Origin: Apoda limacodes | Taxonomy: Eukaryota; Arthropoda; Insecta; Lepidoptera; Limacodidae | Length of the DNA stretch: 64,000 nt | Reading direction: 5' to 3' | Assembly (NCBI GenBank): GCA_946406115.1 | Contig: OX291547.1 | Location: 18,605,001-18,669,000, forward strand | Shown here: one piece after another, positions 48,509 to 59,991 of the stretch | Layout of the letters: each line of letters starts with the position of its first letter | Position numbering within the stretch: position 1 is the first letter of the stretch | The notes under the pieces: model-generated | What the model saw: the letters and a program-made list of their open reading frames with translations, nothing else | Database searches by the model: none | What the model was told of the DNA's origin: nothing | Position numbers and translations under genes: made by a program

Positions 48509-48742
48509 TCAGTTGATTCAAGGCACTAAAAATACAAGTCCTACTAAGTGACCTAAAATCTAGATTGTTTTTAGAAGCTCAATAAACACTAGAAACTAAA
48601 ATTATCGATTTGAGTTACTGTTGGTAATATCAGTTGATTCAAAGCACTAAAAATATAAATTTTACTAAGTGACCTTAAATCTAGTTTGTTGTAGGAATTA
48701 AACAAACACTAGGAACTCAAATTTTCAAAGTAATTTAGGTAC
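48509..48742. repeat. Tandem duplication, 121-bp period, two units
   Basis: 'tcagttgattcaaggcacta' at 48,509 is repeated as 'tcagttgattcaaagcacta' at 48,630, and the following blocks ('actaagtgacct', 'aatctag', 'aaacactag') repeat with the same spacing. The two units differ by scattered substitutions, so the duplication is not very recent. Confidence 0.9.
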
Positions 48743-49001
48743 ACATTAAGTTAAAAAAAAATAAGTAAGTATATATGTTTAGTTTTGTGCTAACAACTCA
48801 AAAATTTGTAACACGAAACAAAAAAATACTCTTAAAGAAGAAATTTCCAGTTCAAAAGTCCGCGCTCATGGTTTCATCTTCATTACAAATTATTTTAATT
48901 TAATGTTGAAAACAGTGCTCCGCGCGAGCGAGCTCTGACCCACTACGATGTTCGAAACCGGCCGTAACATGTAAGATTTTTTTTCTTAATTATCCAATAC
49001 T

Positions 49002-49320
49002 AGACTTTGCCAGCGGCTCCGCCCGCCCTGAATTCGGTTATCGGCGTTAAACTCCTTTATTATCTCCTTAATTATACTAATGAAGTTTGCTATATCAAGC
49101 TATAACTACATCTATTGTTCTTAAAACTGTGTTATAGTTATTCCCGCGGTAACTTTTGAATTTTTCGGAATGAAAAGTAGCCTATATGCTATTCCAGCAC
49201 CTAAACTATGTGTTTACTAAGTTTCATCCCGATGCATCCAGTGGTTTAAGCGTGATTGAGTTACAAACATCCATCCATCCAGACATACAAACTTTCACAT
49301 TTACAATATTAGTAGGATAA
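49002..49320 (+). mobile_element. RTE-type non-LTR tail
   Basis: 'actttgccagcggctccgcc', 'agtagcctatatgctattcc', 'agtttcatcccgatgcatcc', 'gtggtttaagcgtgattgag', 'catccatccagacatacaaa' and the terminal 'acaatattagtagga'. This is the usual layout of a lepidopteran RTE-like 3-prime end; compare 7,614-7,868. Confidence 0.75.
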
Positions 49321-49469
49321 CTTTAAAATTAAAAATATTAGTTTAAAATATATATCCAGACAATAATATCCACACACTTTGACGAATAATTTTCTAAGGA
49401 AAAAGTAGTTTTCCTCTATATTTAATAAAATATTGTCGCTATATAAAAGTCTATTGGCATGTATGATAT

Positions 49470-49740
49470 AGACTCCCTCGCAGCCTAGTTGGTAGTGTGG
49501 CCGGCTGCTGTACAGAGGGTGTGGGTTCGATTCCCGCACTGGACAAACATTCATGTGATAAAACATTTGTGTTTGTCTTGAGTCTAGGTGTATTTATGTA
49601 TGACATGTATGTATTTACAAAAAAAAAGCAATATACATACATATATGTATTTGTTTCCGTTTGCTGGTATCCATAACACAAGCTTTGCTTACGTTGGGGC
49701 CAGACAGCGCTGTGTTAATGTTCAAAAATATTTATTGATG
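49470..49740 (+). mobile_element. tRNA-derived SINE, family A, best-preserved copy
   Basis: The head 'ctcgcagcctagttggtagt' with B box GGGTTCGATTCCC is the most tRNA-like of the three copies. The body has 'tgtgtttgtcttgagtctag', then an A-rich/AT part, and the tail 'ggtatccataacacaagc', 'cagcgctgtg', 'aaatatttattg'. Antisense open frames over it are artefacts. Confidence 0.92.
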
Positions 49741-50079
49741 TATTACAAACTCCAAAATAATGCAAAACTAAAAATATTGTATTTTAATATGAATTAGTTA
49801 CAATATTGTTCTTCGGTTTGCTGCTAGAAAAAGGTATTTCAAATATCATCTGCTCCTCTAAGATTCTAATTCTAGCCAAAACTTTTACTTGACAAACTTA
49901 TTTTTATAAAATTACTTGTAACGACCTATATGTCACAAAACCTATTGAACACAAAACTGATACAATGCAGAGCTAGAGATTTATTCCTAGAACATGTTTA
50001 CAAATTATTATAGTGTAAGTTTGTAAATTTACGCGTTCCATTACATAAATAAATGCGTCGTTATTTGGCAAAATACCTT

Positions 50080-50150
50080 TTTCCCGACGTTTCGGCTGGG
50101 TTACACCAGCCTTGGTCACGGTTAGACTCACTACCGACGACGCGTTTAAA
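50080..50150. mobile_element. Penelope-like terminal fragment
   Basis: 'ttcccgacgtttcggctggg', 'accagccttggtcacggtta' and 'gactcactaccgacgacgcg' have the form of the ends of Penelope-like elements as I know them; the 'ccgacgtttcg' and 'tggtcacgg' motifs also follow the GIY-YIG remnant at 32.6 kb. Confidence 0.55.
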
Positions 50151-50671
50151 CCCGTTTTATTATTTTTAAAATGTTATAGTGTTTATTTGTGAAAGACTGA
50201 AATTATAGGCCTTAAACTTTATATCTGTCTGTATTAAGCACGCTTCAAGACGTCGCGCGCCGCCGTCGTAGAGTGTATTTTTTTTATATCAGATTTAATT
50301 TTGACTATATATAAAACGCCTGTTAGACATTTTATGACCTGGACTTTGAGAATCATTAAAATATAGTTTTTAACAGATATTGTCGAAAATAAATAAAATT
50401 GCGTTAAATAATTAGTTAGGTATCGTCAGTTTCATAATTCAATATGTTTATTTTTTCTACTATTTTTCATCGATTTAGTAACATTTATAGCTTATAATTA
50501 TTATAATCATGCCTGGTGATAATAATATCGTCCTGGAATTAAAATTGAATTGAATAACTTGAGTAGCACGATAGTTCGATTAACTTAAGTTGAAAATTAT
50601 TATGTGATTATCATTAACAGTTCCTACTTTATTGCTTTTTCACATTTTATCCAAGAAATATTAACACTTAC

Positions 50672-50907
50672 GTTTCAAAGATCTTGGTTTTGCCTGTTTC
50701 CTCCGGGACATTCTCATCAAAAGTCAATTTGAAAACATAAAACTCACTTATAATTTCATCCAATGCCATGAAAACATACCTATTATCACCATAATATACT
50801 TTCAGCTGTTCTACCGTCAAAGGCAAAGGCTTCGTCAAAGTTTGCCGTAAATTTTCCGAATAATGTGAGACACAGAGGGTGTGCCGTCCTCGCGTCTTGT
50901 TCCGCGC
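50672..50907 (-). CDS. Candidate exon of an unidentified gene, donor at 50,671
   Basis: On the minus strand an open frame runs without stop from after a TAA at 50,908-50,910 to a consensus donor (GAAAC followed by GTAAGT). It reads ...LTVEQLKVYYGDNRYVFMAL, then DEIISEFYVFKLTFDENVPE and ETGKTKIFET. The amino-acid make-up looks like a folded protein rather than random AT-rich frame, but I do not recognise the family. The obvious acceptor (ATTCTTCAG ending at 50,911) would place the TAA in this frame, so the true exon start is unclear. The frame leaves the donor in phase 2. It competes with another minus frame at 50,786-50,995, which ends at TGA. No partner exon was found. Confidence 0.35.
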
Positions 50908-51291
50908 TTACTGAAGAATTACTGGCGCCCAACAAGTGGCAATAACATTGAAACATGCGCAAATCTCCCTTAAGCTTGTTAGTCGTTACACACATTATAC
51001 GAAATCATGTAACCCCAGTATTAGAATGCTACAAGTATACTTTGTAATAGTTAATAAGATAGATATATCTAGGTATTTATTTATTAAAATAAGTTTTAAT
51101 GAAATATAAACCTACTTAACCACTAAAAAGTACAAAAGGTACACACTTTAACTAAGAGTCAGTACAGGCGTCAACCTTGATTGATTGAAAGACAGACCGA
51201 TAGATGGACGGACGAATGGATATCAATAAACTATCTCTCGATGAGCATTTCATTTTTGCCATGAAACCTGATATAAGCTCAAAATGAGCCT
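50908..51291. other. Spacer, nothing recognised
   Basis: AT-rich; the 'gacagaccgatagatggacg' stretch near 51,190 is repeat-like. Confidence 0.4.
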
Positions 51292-51555
51292 TTTTAGGGT
51301 TCCGTAGTCAACAAGGATAGTATAGTTTCGCCATGTCCATCCGTCTGTCTGTCTGTCCGCGGCTTAGCTCAGAGACCATTAGTACTAGAAAACTGTAATT
51401 TGGCATGGTTATACATATTAATTAGGCCAACATAGAGCCATAGTGTGTCCCCCAATGCCAGCTAAAAAATTGGGTGTGTGAAAAAAATCGTGGGAGTAAT
51501 AACGAAATTAAGTAGGAAAACTATCATAGCTAAATAATCTTTACAACTTAATGAG
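51292..51555 (+). repeat. Repeat family G, copy 2, cut by a transposon
   Basis: Co-linear with 25,388-25,737: 'tagggttccgtagtcaacaa', 'atttcgcca' type block, 'gtactagaaaactgta', 'catattaattaggcc', 'cccaatgcca', 'gaaaactatca', 'tacaacttaatga'. It stops where TA and the GGGGAGACC element begin at 51,558; in copy 1 the sequence continues, giving a view of the uninterrupted site. Confidence 0.8.
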
Positions 51556-51557
51556 TA

Positions 51558-52770
51558 GGGGAGACCGGGTACAAAAGTAACGGCTGGTCGAAAGTAACCA
51601 ACGCTCTGTAGATTTGTCTAATGGTCTAATCACTGCCCGCGGCCAGTGAGGCTTAGTACACTTCCCATGCCTGAGATCGGTTTCCACGCGTATCTCGGGT
51701 TTGTGTGTTGTATTGAAAGACGAAATGTATTTTTACGCCCTGAAAGTACGGTTTTTTACTTTTATTAACTAAGTGTTTTACGTAGGGTTGAGATGTTTAT
51801 AGCTTTGTGGCTATTTTTTTTTCATCCTCCATTAGTTTGTTTGTACATGATTATAATTGTTTTATGTAAAGCACATTAAGTTGTTAGGTTATTACGTGAT
51901 TATTTAAAATAATTTTGTGGGTATGAAAATAACATTACACCACGGGGATAAAAAAGTAACATGCTTTTTATGTAAATACTTACATTTTTTTTTTTATTTT
52001 CTTAGATAAAAATAAAGAAAGAATTGCGATGCTGTTCGTGAAGTCTATAAAAAATGGCAATTTTAATAAAAAAACGTTATAACACTAGTAAGACAACTGA
52101 ATGTTGGCCATATCGAATTAATGATATTTATGAAACTACTTGTCGTTAGTTCTTGTACTGGTCTTTCCAATAGAAACTTTTGATGGTTATCGCAACAGCG
52201 ATGCTTATGTTTCTTTCCACTTTCAACAAAATTGTCACAGCTAATTAGATCATATAAGCCCAAATCACAATGGCCCCATTAACTGGTTAGAGCGACAAGG
52301 ATATCCTGGGTACACGAAACTCAGGACACGTTGTCGAAAGATATGTGGAAGGCGGAGCTACGTTTAACAGTGGACGTCTACAAGCTGAGATGATGATGAA
52401 GCGAAGGATATGAGAAATGTCTTACGAAAAAATATTGATCTTTTTTTGTTACGTGAGAGAAAAAATATTATTTTGTGCTTATTACAATCATTTATAAAAA
52501 CAAACAATTTGTTATCTTTATCTCAAAATTAGTTTTGTTGCTGCTACCAAATGCGCACTATTTGTTACAATGTTACTTTTGACCCGTGGCGTATTACTTT
52601 CGACCTGACCCTGAGGACGAAAGTAACAAATGACTTAGCATTTTTAAAGTTCTGTAGCTCTTTAAAATAATTAATATCGTAGTTAAGATTATCTGTTTTT
52701 GTAAAGCCTAGACGAAAATATATGTGGCTATGTCAATTTTAGCGTATGGATATTAGACTAAACGAAATTG
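51558..52770 (-). mobile_element. TIR transposon of the GGGGAGACC family, copy 2, one end lost
   Basis: Starts GGGGAGACCGGGTACAAAAG preceded by TA and follows the reverse strand of 29,833-31,648 down to about 52,770. The final 50 or so bases with the opposite TIR are missing, and unrelated DNA follows. It lacks the 587-bp insertion of copy 1. AAAGTAAC or its inverse appears several times near each side (51,577, 51,595, 52,570-52,635). No intact frame. Confidence 0.85.
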
Positions 52771-52844
52771 AAAAGGCTTGGTCAGTTATTGGATGGTAGC
52801 GGCATACTTTTTTTGTTTTTGTTTTTAAATGTGGTAGGTACGGA

Positions 52845-53405
52845 ACCTTCGGTACGCGAGTCCGACTCGCACTTGACCGGTTTTTTTTCGGCTTGGCGTC
52901 AGTGATGGCGGCCAATTCACAAATATGCTGCAAATTTTTAGCATTCGACTTTAAAGATAAAAAATATTATTAGTTGGTTAAGTTTTTTTTATACTACATG
53001 AAAAAATTGGTAAACATGTTTAAATACTTTAGGTAGTTATTTTCCAGCTGGTGATTAAAGACCAAGACTAGACTTATTACTTACAAAGAGTAACTAACTA
53101 AAATAAGTTTCCATAAGATCCTTATTTCAATATGGATCCCGACAGATGAAGCCATCATTATATAAAAATCGGCCAAGTGCGAGTCGGACTTGCGCACGAA
53201 GGGTTCCGTACTATTATCTACAAAAACGAGCAAAAAAAATCACGTATGTTGTATGGGAGCCCCTTTGAATTATTTTTTTTCTATTTTTTAGTATTTGTTG
53301 TTATAGCAGCAACAGAAATACATCTTCTGTGAAAATGTCAACTGTATAATAGTACTTTACCAAACCTTAGTAATAGGGTTCCTAATTACCTTTACGGAAC
53401 CATAA
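52845..53405. repeat. Repeat family H fragments, one inverted
   Basis: A reversed end at 52,845-52,888 ('ggtacgcgagtccgactcgc' then 'acttgaccgg') and a forward piece from 53,168 ('cggccaagtgcgagtcggac' then 'gaagggttccgtac') ending with 'tttacggaacc' at about 53,392-53,402. Confidence 0.75.
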
Positions 53406-53479
53406 AAACCATCAAAGAGCATGTCGAGTCAAGCTTAGAGTATGGTTACGTAGCCGTTACTATAATATAGGTACACTGA

Positions 53480-53870
53480 ACCGTTTTTTGTCCCCGATCT
53501 TGGTCAGTTATTTTAAAAGTAATCTAATACCTTTAAATGAGCAATACTTGTATATATACGGCTCCATCGATTTTCATGAAATTTAGTATGTAGGGGTTTT
53601 CGGGGGCGATAAATCGATCTGGCTAGGTTTCATTTTCAGAAAACGTCGTTTTATCCGTATTTTTAGGCAATGATAAACTAAAAAATATGACTCTTTCTGA
53701 TATCTATTGGCTTACTATACTATACTTGACAATAGATGGCGGTTGTTCAGCTTCTTGACAATAGATGTGCTATTATTCTAGATTTTTTTAGATATTACGA
53801 TACGTTAAGGTAATGGCATACCCAAACGAGTTGAATTGGCAAGAATTTGATTAATTTGTTACATTCCTAA
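53480..53870. repeat. Dispersed repeat ('gtaggggttttcgggggcga')
   Basis: Contains 'cggctccatcgattttcatg', 'gtaggggttttcgggggcga' and 'tagatggcgg', ending in 'ggcatacccaaacgagttg', which matches 1,786-1,805. A common lepidopteran repeat type; not coding. Confidence 0.65.
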
Positions 53871-54908
53871 GTACCTACACGGAAAAAAAGAGTTTCCAAG
53901 TTCTATTCCACCAAAATAATTTGCATTCAGTCAAGAAATCCAACTATTTTGGACATATTATTTCCCAGAAAAAAAATCATTTTATCAATCGAAATTGATA
54001 AACTTCTTTTCGTATGAACTATTTTTTTTCTAACCAAATAAATATACGTTTTAGATCAACCAAACTAAAATTAATTACCCTAAAACAGTTAATGTTCTTG
54101 TATAAAATTAATACATTTTTATATGCAACATTTTAGTTTTCTTCGTTTGAAACAAAAAATAATTTTGCTTTGATATAATTTATTTTGCGCCAAAATCATA
54201 GTTTTCTTAAATCTGCGACGTCACTTATTAAAAACTATTTCGATGAAAATAATTGTATCTTAAATCAAAGCCAGTGAAATATTCAGATAAGATAATATTG
54301 TTTTGAATTAGAGAATAATAATTTTAACAGAAGTTATATTCTTGACTCAAAATCTGATATTTTAAGCTGAAACTCTTGTTTTAGTCGAAATAAATAAAAT
54401 ACCTGCTTTAAAATATTAAACATTTTCGTTGAAATTAATCAGCTAGTATCGCTTTGAACGAATTTTCTTTTCGCTTAAGTAAATACCTGCATTTTTTAAA
54501 TTGAATGAACCTCATCACTGTCCTTCATAGGATTTCGTGTTGGCTTTTCATTTTAAATAATTGAGAATGACGAGTACTGTTTAGAGGTACTTTGTTCAAC
54601 TTATTGTAATCTATATCTAAGTTTAAATTTATCTGTTGTGATGTTTCTTAATGTCTCTTACTGTGCCGTAGAAATCTGTCTGCTTCCTGTCCTTTCTGAC
54701 CTATACTATTATCTGTGGTTCTGGCTTTATGAACGCGCCACTAATATGTTAATATGTGAACGCGCCGCAAAGTACTTTCAAACAAAAATCAGCTGACAAA
54801 AAATTTACGAAAGTGCATACCTCTCCTATACATAATTTTATTTATCTCATGCATTGTAACCTTAATTTTTAAGTTATAGTGACTTGGTGGTTATAGTTAC
54901 TGTTTTAG
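53871..54908. other. Upstream region of the F-box/LRR gene
   Basis: AT-rich DNA without a recognised gene; it should hold the promoter and 5-prime UTR. No TATA box or initiator could be assigned with confidence. Confidence 0.45.
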
Positions 54909-55210
54909 ATGAAATGGATTTACCATATGAAGTAAGTATTTGAATAATTGACAAAAGCCCTAACGCAAAACGATTTTTTCGAGCAAGTCATTATTTTTGT
55001 AGTTTTTTTCACGTGATATCTTAAAATAGACACTTCAGTCAGATAATACGTAATCCAAACGATTTTCCTTTGTTTGCTTGAAACTGTTAAATACCTCTAA
55101 AACTGATCAATGAATAACTTAAATTTACATACAAACCTATTTGCTTACTATGTCTGAATGCCTTCTCATTAATTTCCTTTTCAAATTTCATTTATTGTTT
55201 TAGGTTTTAG
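54909..55210 (+). promoter_or_regulatory. Overlapping upstream ORF candidate, 9 codons across intron 1
   Basis: An ATG at 54,909, five bases before the main start, lies in another frame. After splicing of intron 1 it reads MKWIYHMKF and stops at TAG inside exon 2 (55,208-55,210). If the transcript starts upstream, ribosomes would meet this ATG first; the main ATG has A at -3 and G at +4, the better context. Effect on translation is inference. Confidence 0.5.
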
Positions 55211-57446
55211 TATATATTTTTACATATTTACCAAAATCTGACAGAAAATCTGCAAGTGAAACATGCCGTTCTTGGTATTTGGCTGCCAATGATCATTGTT
55301 TTATGAAAAAAAAAGTGGTTATCTTTTATAAATCAGCACTTAATGAAGACACAGTAGAACACTTGTCTCCTTTAAAGATATTTGAAAATTCACCAATAGT
55401 TTATTTGAATTATTTGTTCAATGAAGTTGAAATATCAAGCAAATTTAATGAGTTTTGGGATAGATTGGGAGAAAGTATAAAATGTTTGACTATACAAAAC
55501 TGTGATATTTGTGAAAAAGTGTTTGCTTACATGTTACAAAAGTGTACCAACTTAGAAAGATTAGAAATACAAAGTTGTAGAGAGCTTTTTATGTCAGGCC
55601 GTCTACTAGAAGGAAAGACGGAAGGACTCTTAACTGATAACCTTGAAAATCTCAAGGCTTTGAGTTTATCAGGAAACCAGTATTTGACAGATGCTTTATT
55701 TAATAGATTTATTAAAGCAGCTCCAAATTTAGTTGAATTAAATTTATCGGCTTGTTCATTGCAGTTCCATCAAGGATTAATAAAAAAGTTTTATCCTGCT
55801 GGTACAGATGTTACAGTAACACCTTCTGAGAGTGTTTTGACCTTCTACTTTATATTACAGTTTATTATTTCTAGAGCTGCAAACATCAAACGTCTGTTAT
55901 TTTCAAAAACTCTTATTGATGGTGCAGCATTGAAGTCACTAGCAGAAACTAAAAACTTACAATTAGAAACGCTGGAGGTCAATTCGTGTGATCAACTAAC
56001 AAATACGGGTATACTAGCTTTGACAACACATCAAACATCTTTAAGAGAACTTGATATTGGTTTATGCACTAGAGTGACAGACCAATCACTTGTATATATA
56101 TGTAATAACCTTGTTAACTTAGAACACCTCAACATACAAAGATGTAGAGCTGTCACAGACTTAGGAATAGTGGAGTTGAATAAACTGAAAAAACTAAAAT
56201 TATTAAATATATCACAGTGTGAGTTAATTACAAAAGATGGCATTGGAAAAAGTATTTGTACGGAGGAAAATAATAATTTAGAGGAATTGGATATTAACTC
56301 ATTAAACTTGGACGAAACAGGTCTTATAATGATATCAGAAAAACTTCCTCAACTTAGATCTCTAAATATAAGTTATTGTTTTAATGCTGTAACAGATATC
56401 TCAATACAAGTGATATTTAAAAATCAGTTGATGTTAGAGGTGTTAAAATTCAGTCACTGTGACAAAGTTTCGGATGCCGGTCTCACTGGCATGGGTAAAG
56501 TGGACACTGATGGTGAAGACGATGGTCCTATCATGTCAAACTATGATACAAGTACATCTCGCAAAATTCACCTTGGATCACGAGCTGAAGAGGAAATAGT
56601 CCGTGATGCAAAAAGAAAACATGATGTTATGAAAATGTGTGAGAAGTTGTCAATGGATTCTTATACTGGATACTCATTAGCACGTTTAAGATCTCTTAGA
56701 GAACTTGATATGAGTGGATGTAATAGAATAACTGACGTCAGCTTAACTTATGCATTTAACTTTAAAGAACTTGTGAGTTTGAATTTAAGTAGATGTCAAC
56801 AAATAACTCATGAAGGATTGGAGCACCTAGTCAGAAATTGTCCAAGTATTGAATACTTAAACCTTATAGATTGCTACAATTTAAAGGACATAGCTGTCAA
56901 AGAAATTGTTAGAGGCTTGAAAAGGTTACTACAGCTAGAATTAAAGGTAATTAGTCATCCATATTTTTGTATTATATTTATGTTTTATCTAGTACCAAAT
57001 TAGAAAACTCTGTATTATGGCAAAGTACTTAGAATAGTATAAGTAAGATATCTTCGTGAATAACAGGGGGGTGTGGTGCCATTGGGAAGGCTAAGCCATT
57101 AAGTGGTAGCTATGTGCGACAAATATGCTTTTGTTTACAAAATAGTATATTATGATAAAATTCAGTTTTAATATTGTTAAATGTTTTTCTCTAATTTCAG
57201 GGCTGTAATCAACTTACTGACAAATCATTGGAATATGTGAAAACTTATTGCACTAAGCTGAAAGTTCTTGATGTGCAGGGTTGCCGTAATATATCTCCAG
57301 AAGTTGCTTGTACCATGGGAATGTTAAGTACATTGCACACTGTGCTTATTTCTAAACCTGGACCTTATATTGCAGACGGAGTAAAGAGCAGAGCGGCAAC
57401 ACCAACATTTTTGCCTGCATTAATGAAAAAATTACGATTACATTGA
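54914..57446 (+). CDS. F-box/leucine-rich-repeat protein, 3 exons, 668 aa
   Basis: Likely substrate-binding subunit of an SCF (Skp1-cullin-F-box) ubiquitin ligase. Coding exons: 54,914-54,931, 55,204-56,946 and 57,201-57,446, joined by GT-AG introns (GTAAGT...TTTTAG; GTAATT...TTTCAG), both phase 0. Exon 1 codes for only MDLPYE; exon 2 continues VLVYIFTYLPKSDRKSASET and CRSWYLAAND, which together form an F-box (LPxEvLxxIFxYL...CrxW) at about residues 3-35. From about residue 100 to near the end run LRRs of the cysteine-containing type (e.g. LETLEVNSCDQLTNTGI, LRELDIGLCTRVTDQSL, LEHLNIQRCRAVTDLGI), as in FBXL proteins. A charged non-LRR linker lies at about 436-486 (GKVDTDGEDDGP...). Stop TGA at 57,444. 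Taking the long open frame alone would lose the F-box and the last LRR. The exact FBXL orthologue is not assigned. Intact, no repeats inside exons. Confidence 0.95.
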
Positions 57447-57594
57447 TCTTGATGTCTTTTCCTTAAAAAGAGTTATAACAATTTGTAAAGGTAAAAAGTC
57501 TGTATATTTACAGTTTTATTGTAAAACTGAAATGGCACCTTACCAAATTGATTATTATGATTTATAATATCAATTATTAGATGTTATTGCAATT

Positions 57595-57600
57595 AATAAA
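57595..57600 (+). terminator. Poly(A) signal AATAAA of the F-box/LRR gene
   Basis: First canonical AATAAA after the stop codon, 149 bp downstream, in an AT-rich 3-prime UTR. Confidence 0.7.
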
Positions 57601-59195
57601 TTTTAATATCATCTGCTATTGCATTATAGAAATGATACTGGATGGATTTTAATGCTGTTTTCAGCCTTAAATAGTGTAAAGTCTAGAAAAGATTTCATTG
57701 TGATACAGAAAACCTCTGAAGCCAGAGATCTTAAAGGTGCGTGCATACCAATGCGATAAGCCCGCGGGTTTAGTTGCAATCAGTTGCTGCTGCTGTTGGT
57801 GTTGAGCTTAAACCGTGCCCACAGTACCAAACTAATCAGATTGGTTTGCTCAGACCTTAAAAAAAATCATTGACTGTGCAATATTTATGTGTCGGACAGT
57901 GCAATATTATAGTAAAATAAAATTTTGCGTACATAGACATAAGTTAAATGGCTGCTTTTAATCTTCAATAACATTCTATGCTAGAATACTCTACCTTATT
58001 AAAGGTGTACAAATGGTTGAGTGAAATATATTTAGATAGTAACATTATTTACCAAAATAGGAAATAAGTGATGACATGAAAAATGCTTTTAGACTTTAAC
58101 ATCACTTATTTATTAACTTTAACATATTTTATTTTAGTTATAATTTTCACCTTTTTTTCTCTTTCTATTAGATGTTTGTGAAAGGTTCCATTATTATTCA
58201 CAAAAGTTCCACTTAATTATTTATTTATTTATAAAATAAAAATAACAAAAGCTCAAAAAAATGTGTCACTGTCACGTTATTGCTTAACTTTGCATGTCGT
58301 TTCCGATAAGCAAATGTAACTGGGTAATAGGTCCATAGCAGCTCTAAGAAATATTTAGAAGCCAGAGGCACTATTTGTAATTTTCATTTTATCAGAGAAA
58401 CTTTTGTGACTACTCTACTTGAACAGTAGTTTCAACTTTTGCCTTAATTTCAGTCTGTTGTTGTTGTTCAATGAGGACTAGGTAAATGATAATTTTTGAG
58501 AGGGAACCACACATTATGCTCATGAAGTCATGATTAACCATAAAGAAAATCTTTCATAAACATCTTACAGAAAGAGAGAAAAAGTTATCTCCTAAACTAC
58601 TTGTAACTGCAGAACATACGTGGGGCTAATTTGGATACTCCTCAATATAGGGCATCTAAATTTTAGCTTTGGACGTAATTTCACTGGCCACCCATGGACA
58701 TATTGTCACAGCCTAAACAAGCATTTCATTGATACAGTCGCAATCGAAGGCGTCTAAATAGAGTTATCATGAGGTAAGATGAGTGGAGAGACGGGGAGCG
58801 AGCCTACTCAACTGGCTTATGTCGTCACATATCTTGTCGGGTGCTGTCCAGCTAGTCACGGCGCCATGATTCATAAAACTGACTGTATGAATGAAGTGAT
58901 TTTTAGGCTGTAATATTTTTGTACTTATATTAATAGATTTTGTAATATTTTATGTATTATACATATTGTTTGATATTGAGAGATAGATCTTTATCATAGT
59001 AAATACCTACTTAATTGTATATTGCAACAATGTTAAATAGTAACATCTCAATAAGTGTAAGTAAGTGAGTTATATTGCTGCAAAGTTAATTTATAAACTT
59101 TTATATTTATCATTGCAGTTACATCAATTATGTTTCGATGAGGTTCAAAGTATCAATAAGTCTCAATCTTGTAAATGTGCGATACATAAACTTAC
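57601..59195. other. Downstream intergenic DNA, nothing firm
   Basis: AT-rich. A GC-richer stretch at 57,735-57,850 and another at 58,735-58,870 are not open for long. No exon recognised. Confidence 0.45.
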
Positions 59196-59412
59196 CAAAA
59201 CTTGCTGTAAGCGGGCTAAGTGGACGGGTTCCATACATTTCTAACAGATGGCGGTGTAAGTTAGTTCATTGTCATTAAAACATGTCCAGATTGGGTAAGT
59301 ATATAATTGAAATCCGCACGTGTGTAGCTACCCCTTTGTTTTAACAGATGCCGGCACAGCGAATCAACTTTAAGGGCAGTACAAAGTTTGCCGGGCCAGC
59401 TAGTTTTTTATT
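59196..59412. repeat. Dispersed repeat ending 'ccgggccagctagtttttt'
   Basis: Contains 'ggacgggttccatacatttc', 'taacagatggcggtg' and ends 'aagtttgccgggccagctag', which is the inverse of the 'ctagctgaaccggcaaacg' beginning at 14,571. So the same repeat family occurs in both orientations. Confidence 0.65.
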
Positions 59413-59990
59413 TATAATACTCGTATCTAGGTATTTATAAAAAATATTTAAGTATTTGTACCCGTTATCCAGTATCCGTTTATTACATTCCTAAAACTAT
59501 TTATTTTATAAGATTTTCAATCTTATAGGTTCATATTTTGTTATATCATAATTACCATTAATTTGTTATATCGTAATTACCATTATTTTGTTAAGTAAGT
59601 ATCTATTTATTATGTAAAACGCTACCTACCTATTGTATTAAATTTTGTATTATAATTGAGATTCAGTTTTAGTCGACTTGTGTGATTAATTTGGCTTTAA
59701 TATTGTAGAAATGTTAACTTGTATAATAGGACCTACTACCGTATTGAATCATGCATTATTGTGCAATAAATCATTTGACTACTAATCTACTTGTTTTTAC
59801 TGTTAATATCTTGGTCGTCATTAAGTAATTGCGCGCACTACGATTTATTTCTCGAGCGATAATTTTGTCGCAGAAATGCAACGTATAAGATGGTATAGTC
59901 AGTATATTTCGTATGTACACGTGACAAATAAAGCCCATACTAATCTTCTATGTTGTGAGGTGCCAACGTCTGCAATACATCAGTTTTTGT
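59413..59990. other. Intergenic DNA, nothing recognised
   Basis: AT-rich; a local direct repeat 'tgttatatcataattaccat' / 'tgttatatcgtaattaccat' lies at about 59,539-59,590. Confidence 0.45.
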
Positions 59991-59991
59991 T

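Noticed and set aside
49471..49532. tRNA-like sequence with good A and B boxes
   Set aside because: It is the head of a family A SINE: it continues into the SINE body shared with 39.1 kb and 23.8 kb, and the 3-prime acceptor stem cannot pair.
56031..56243. 70-codon minus-strand frame
   Set aside because: Shadow frame inside the LRR exon of the F-box gene.
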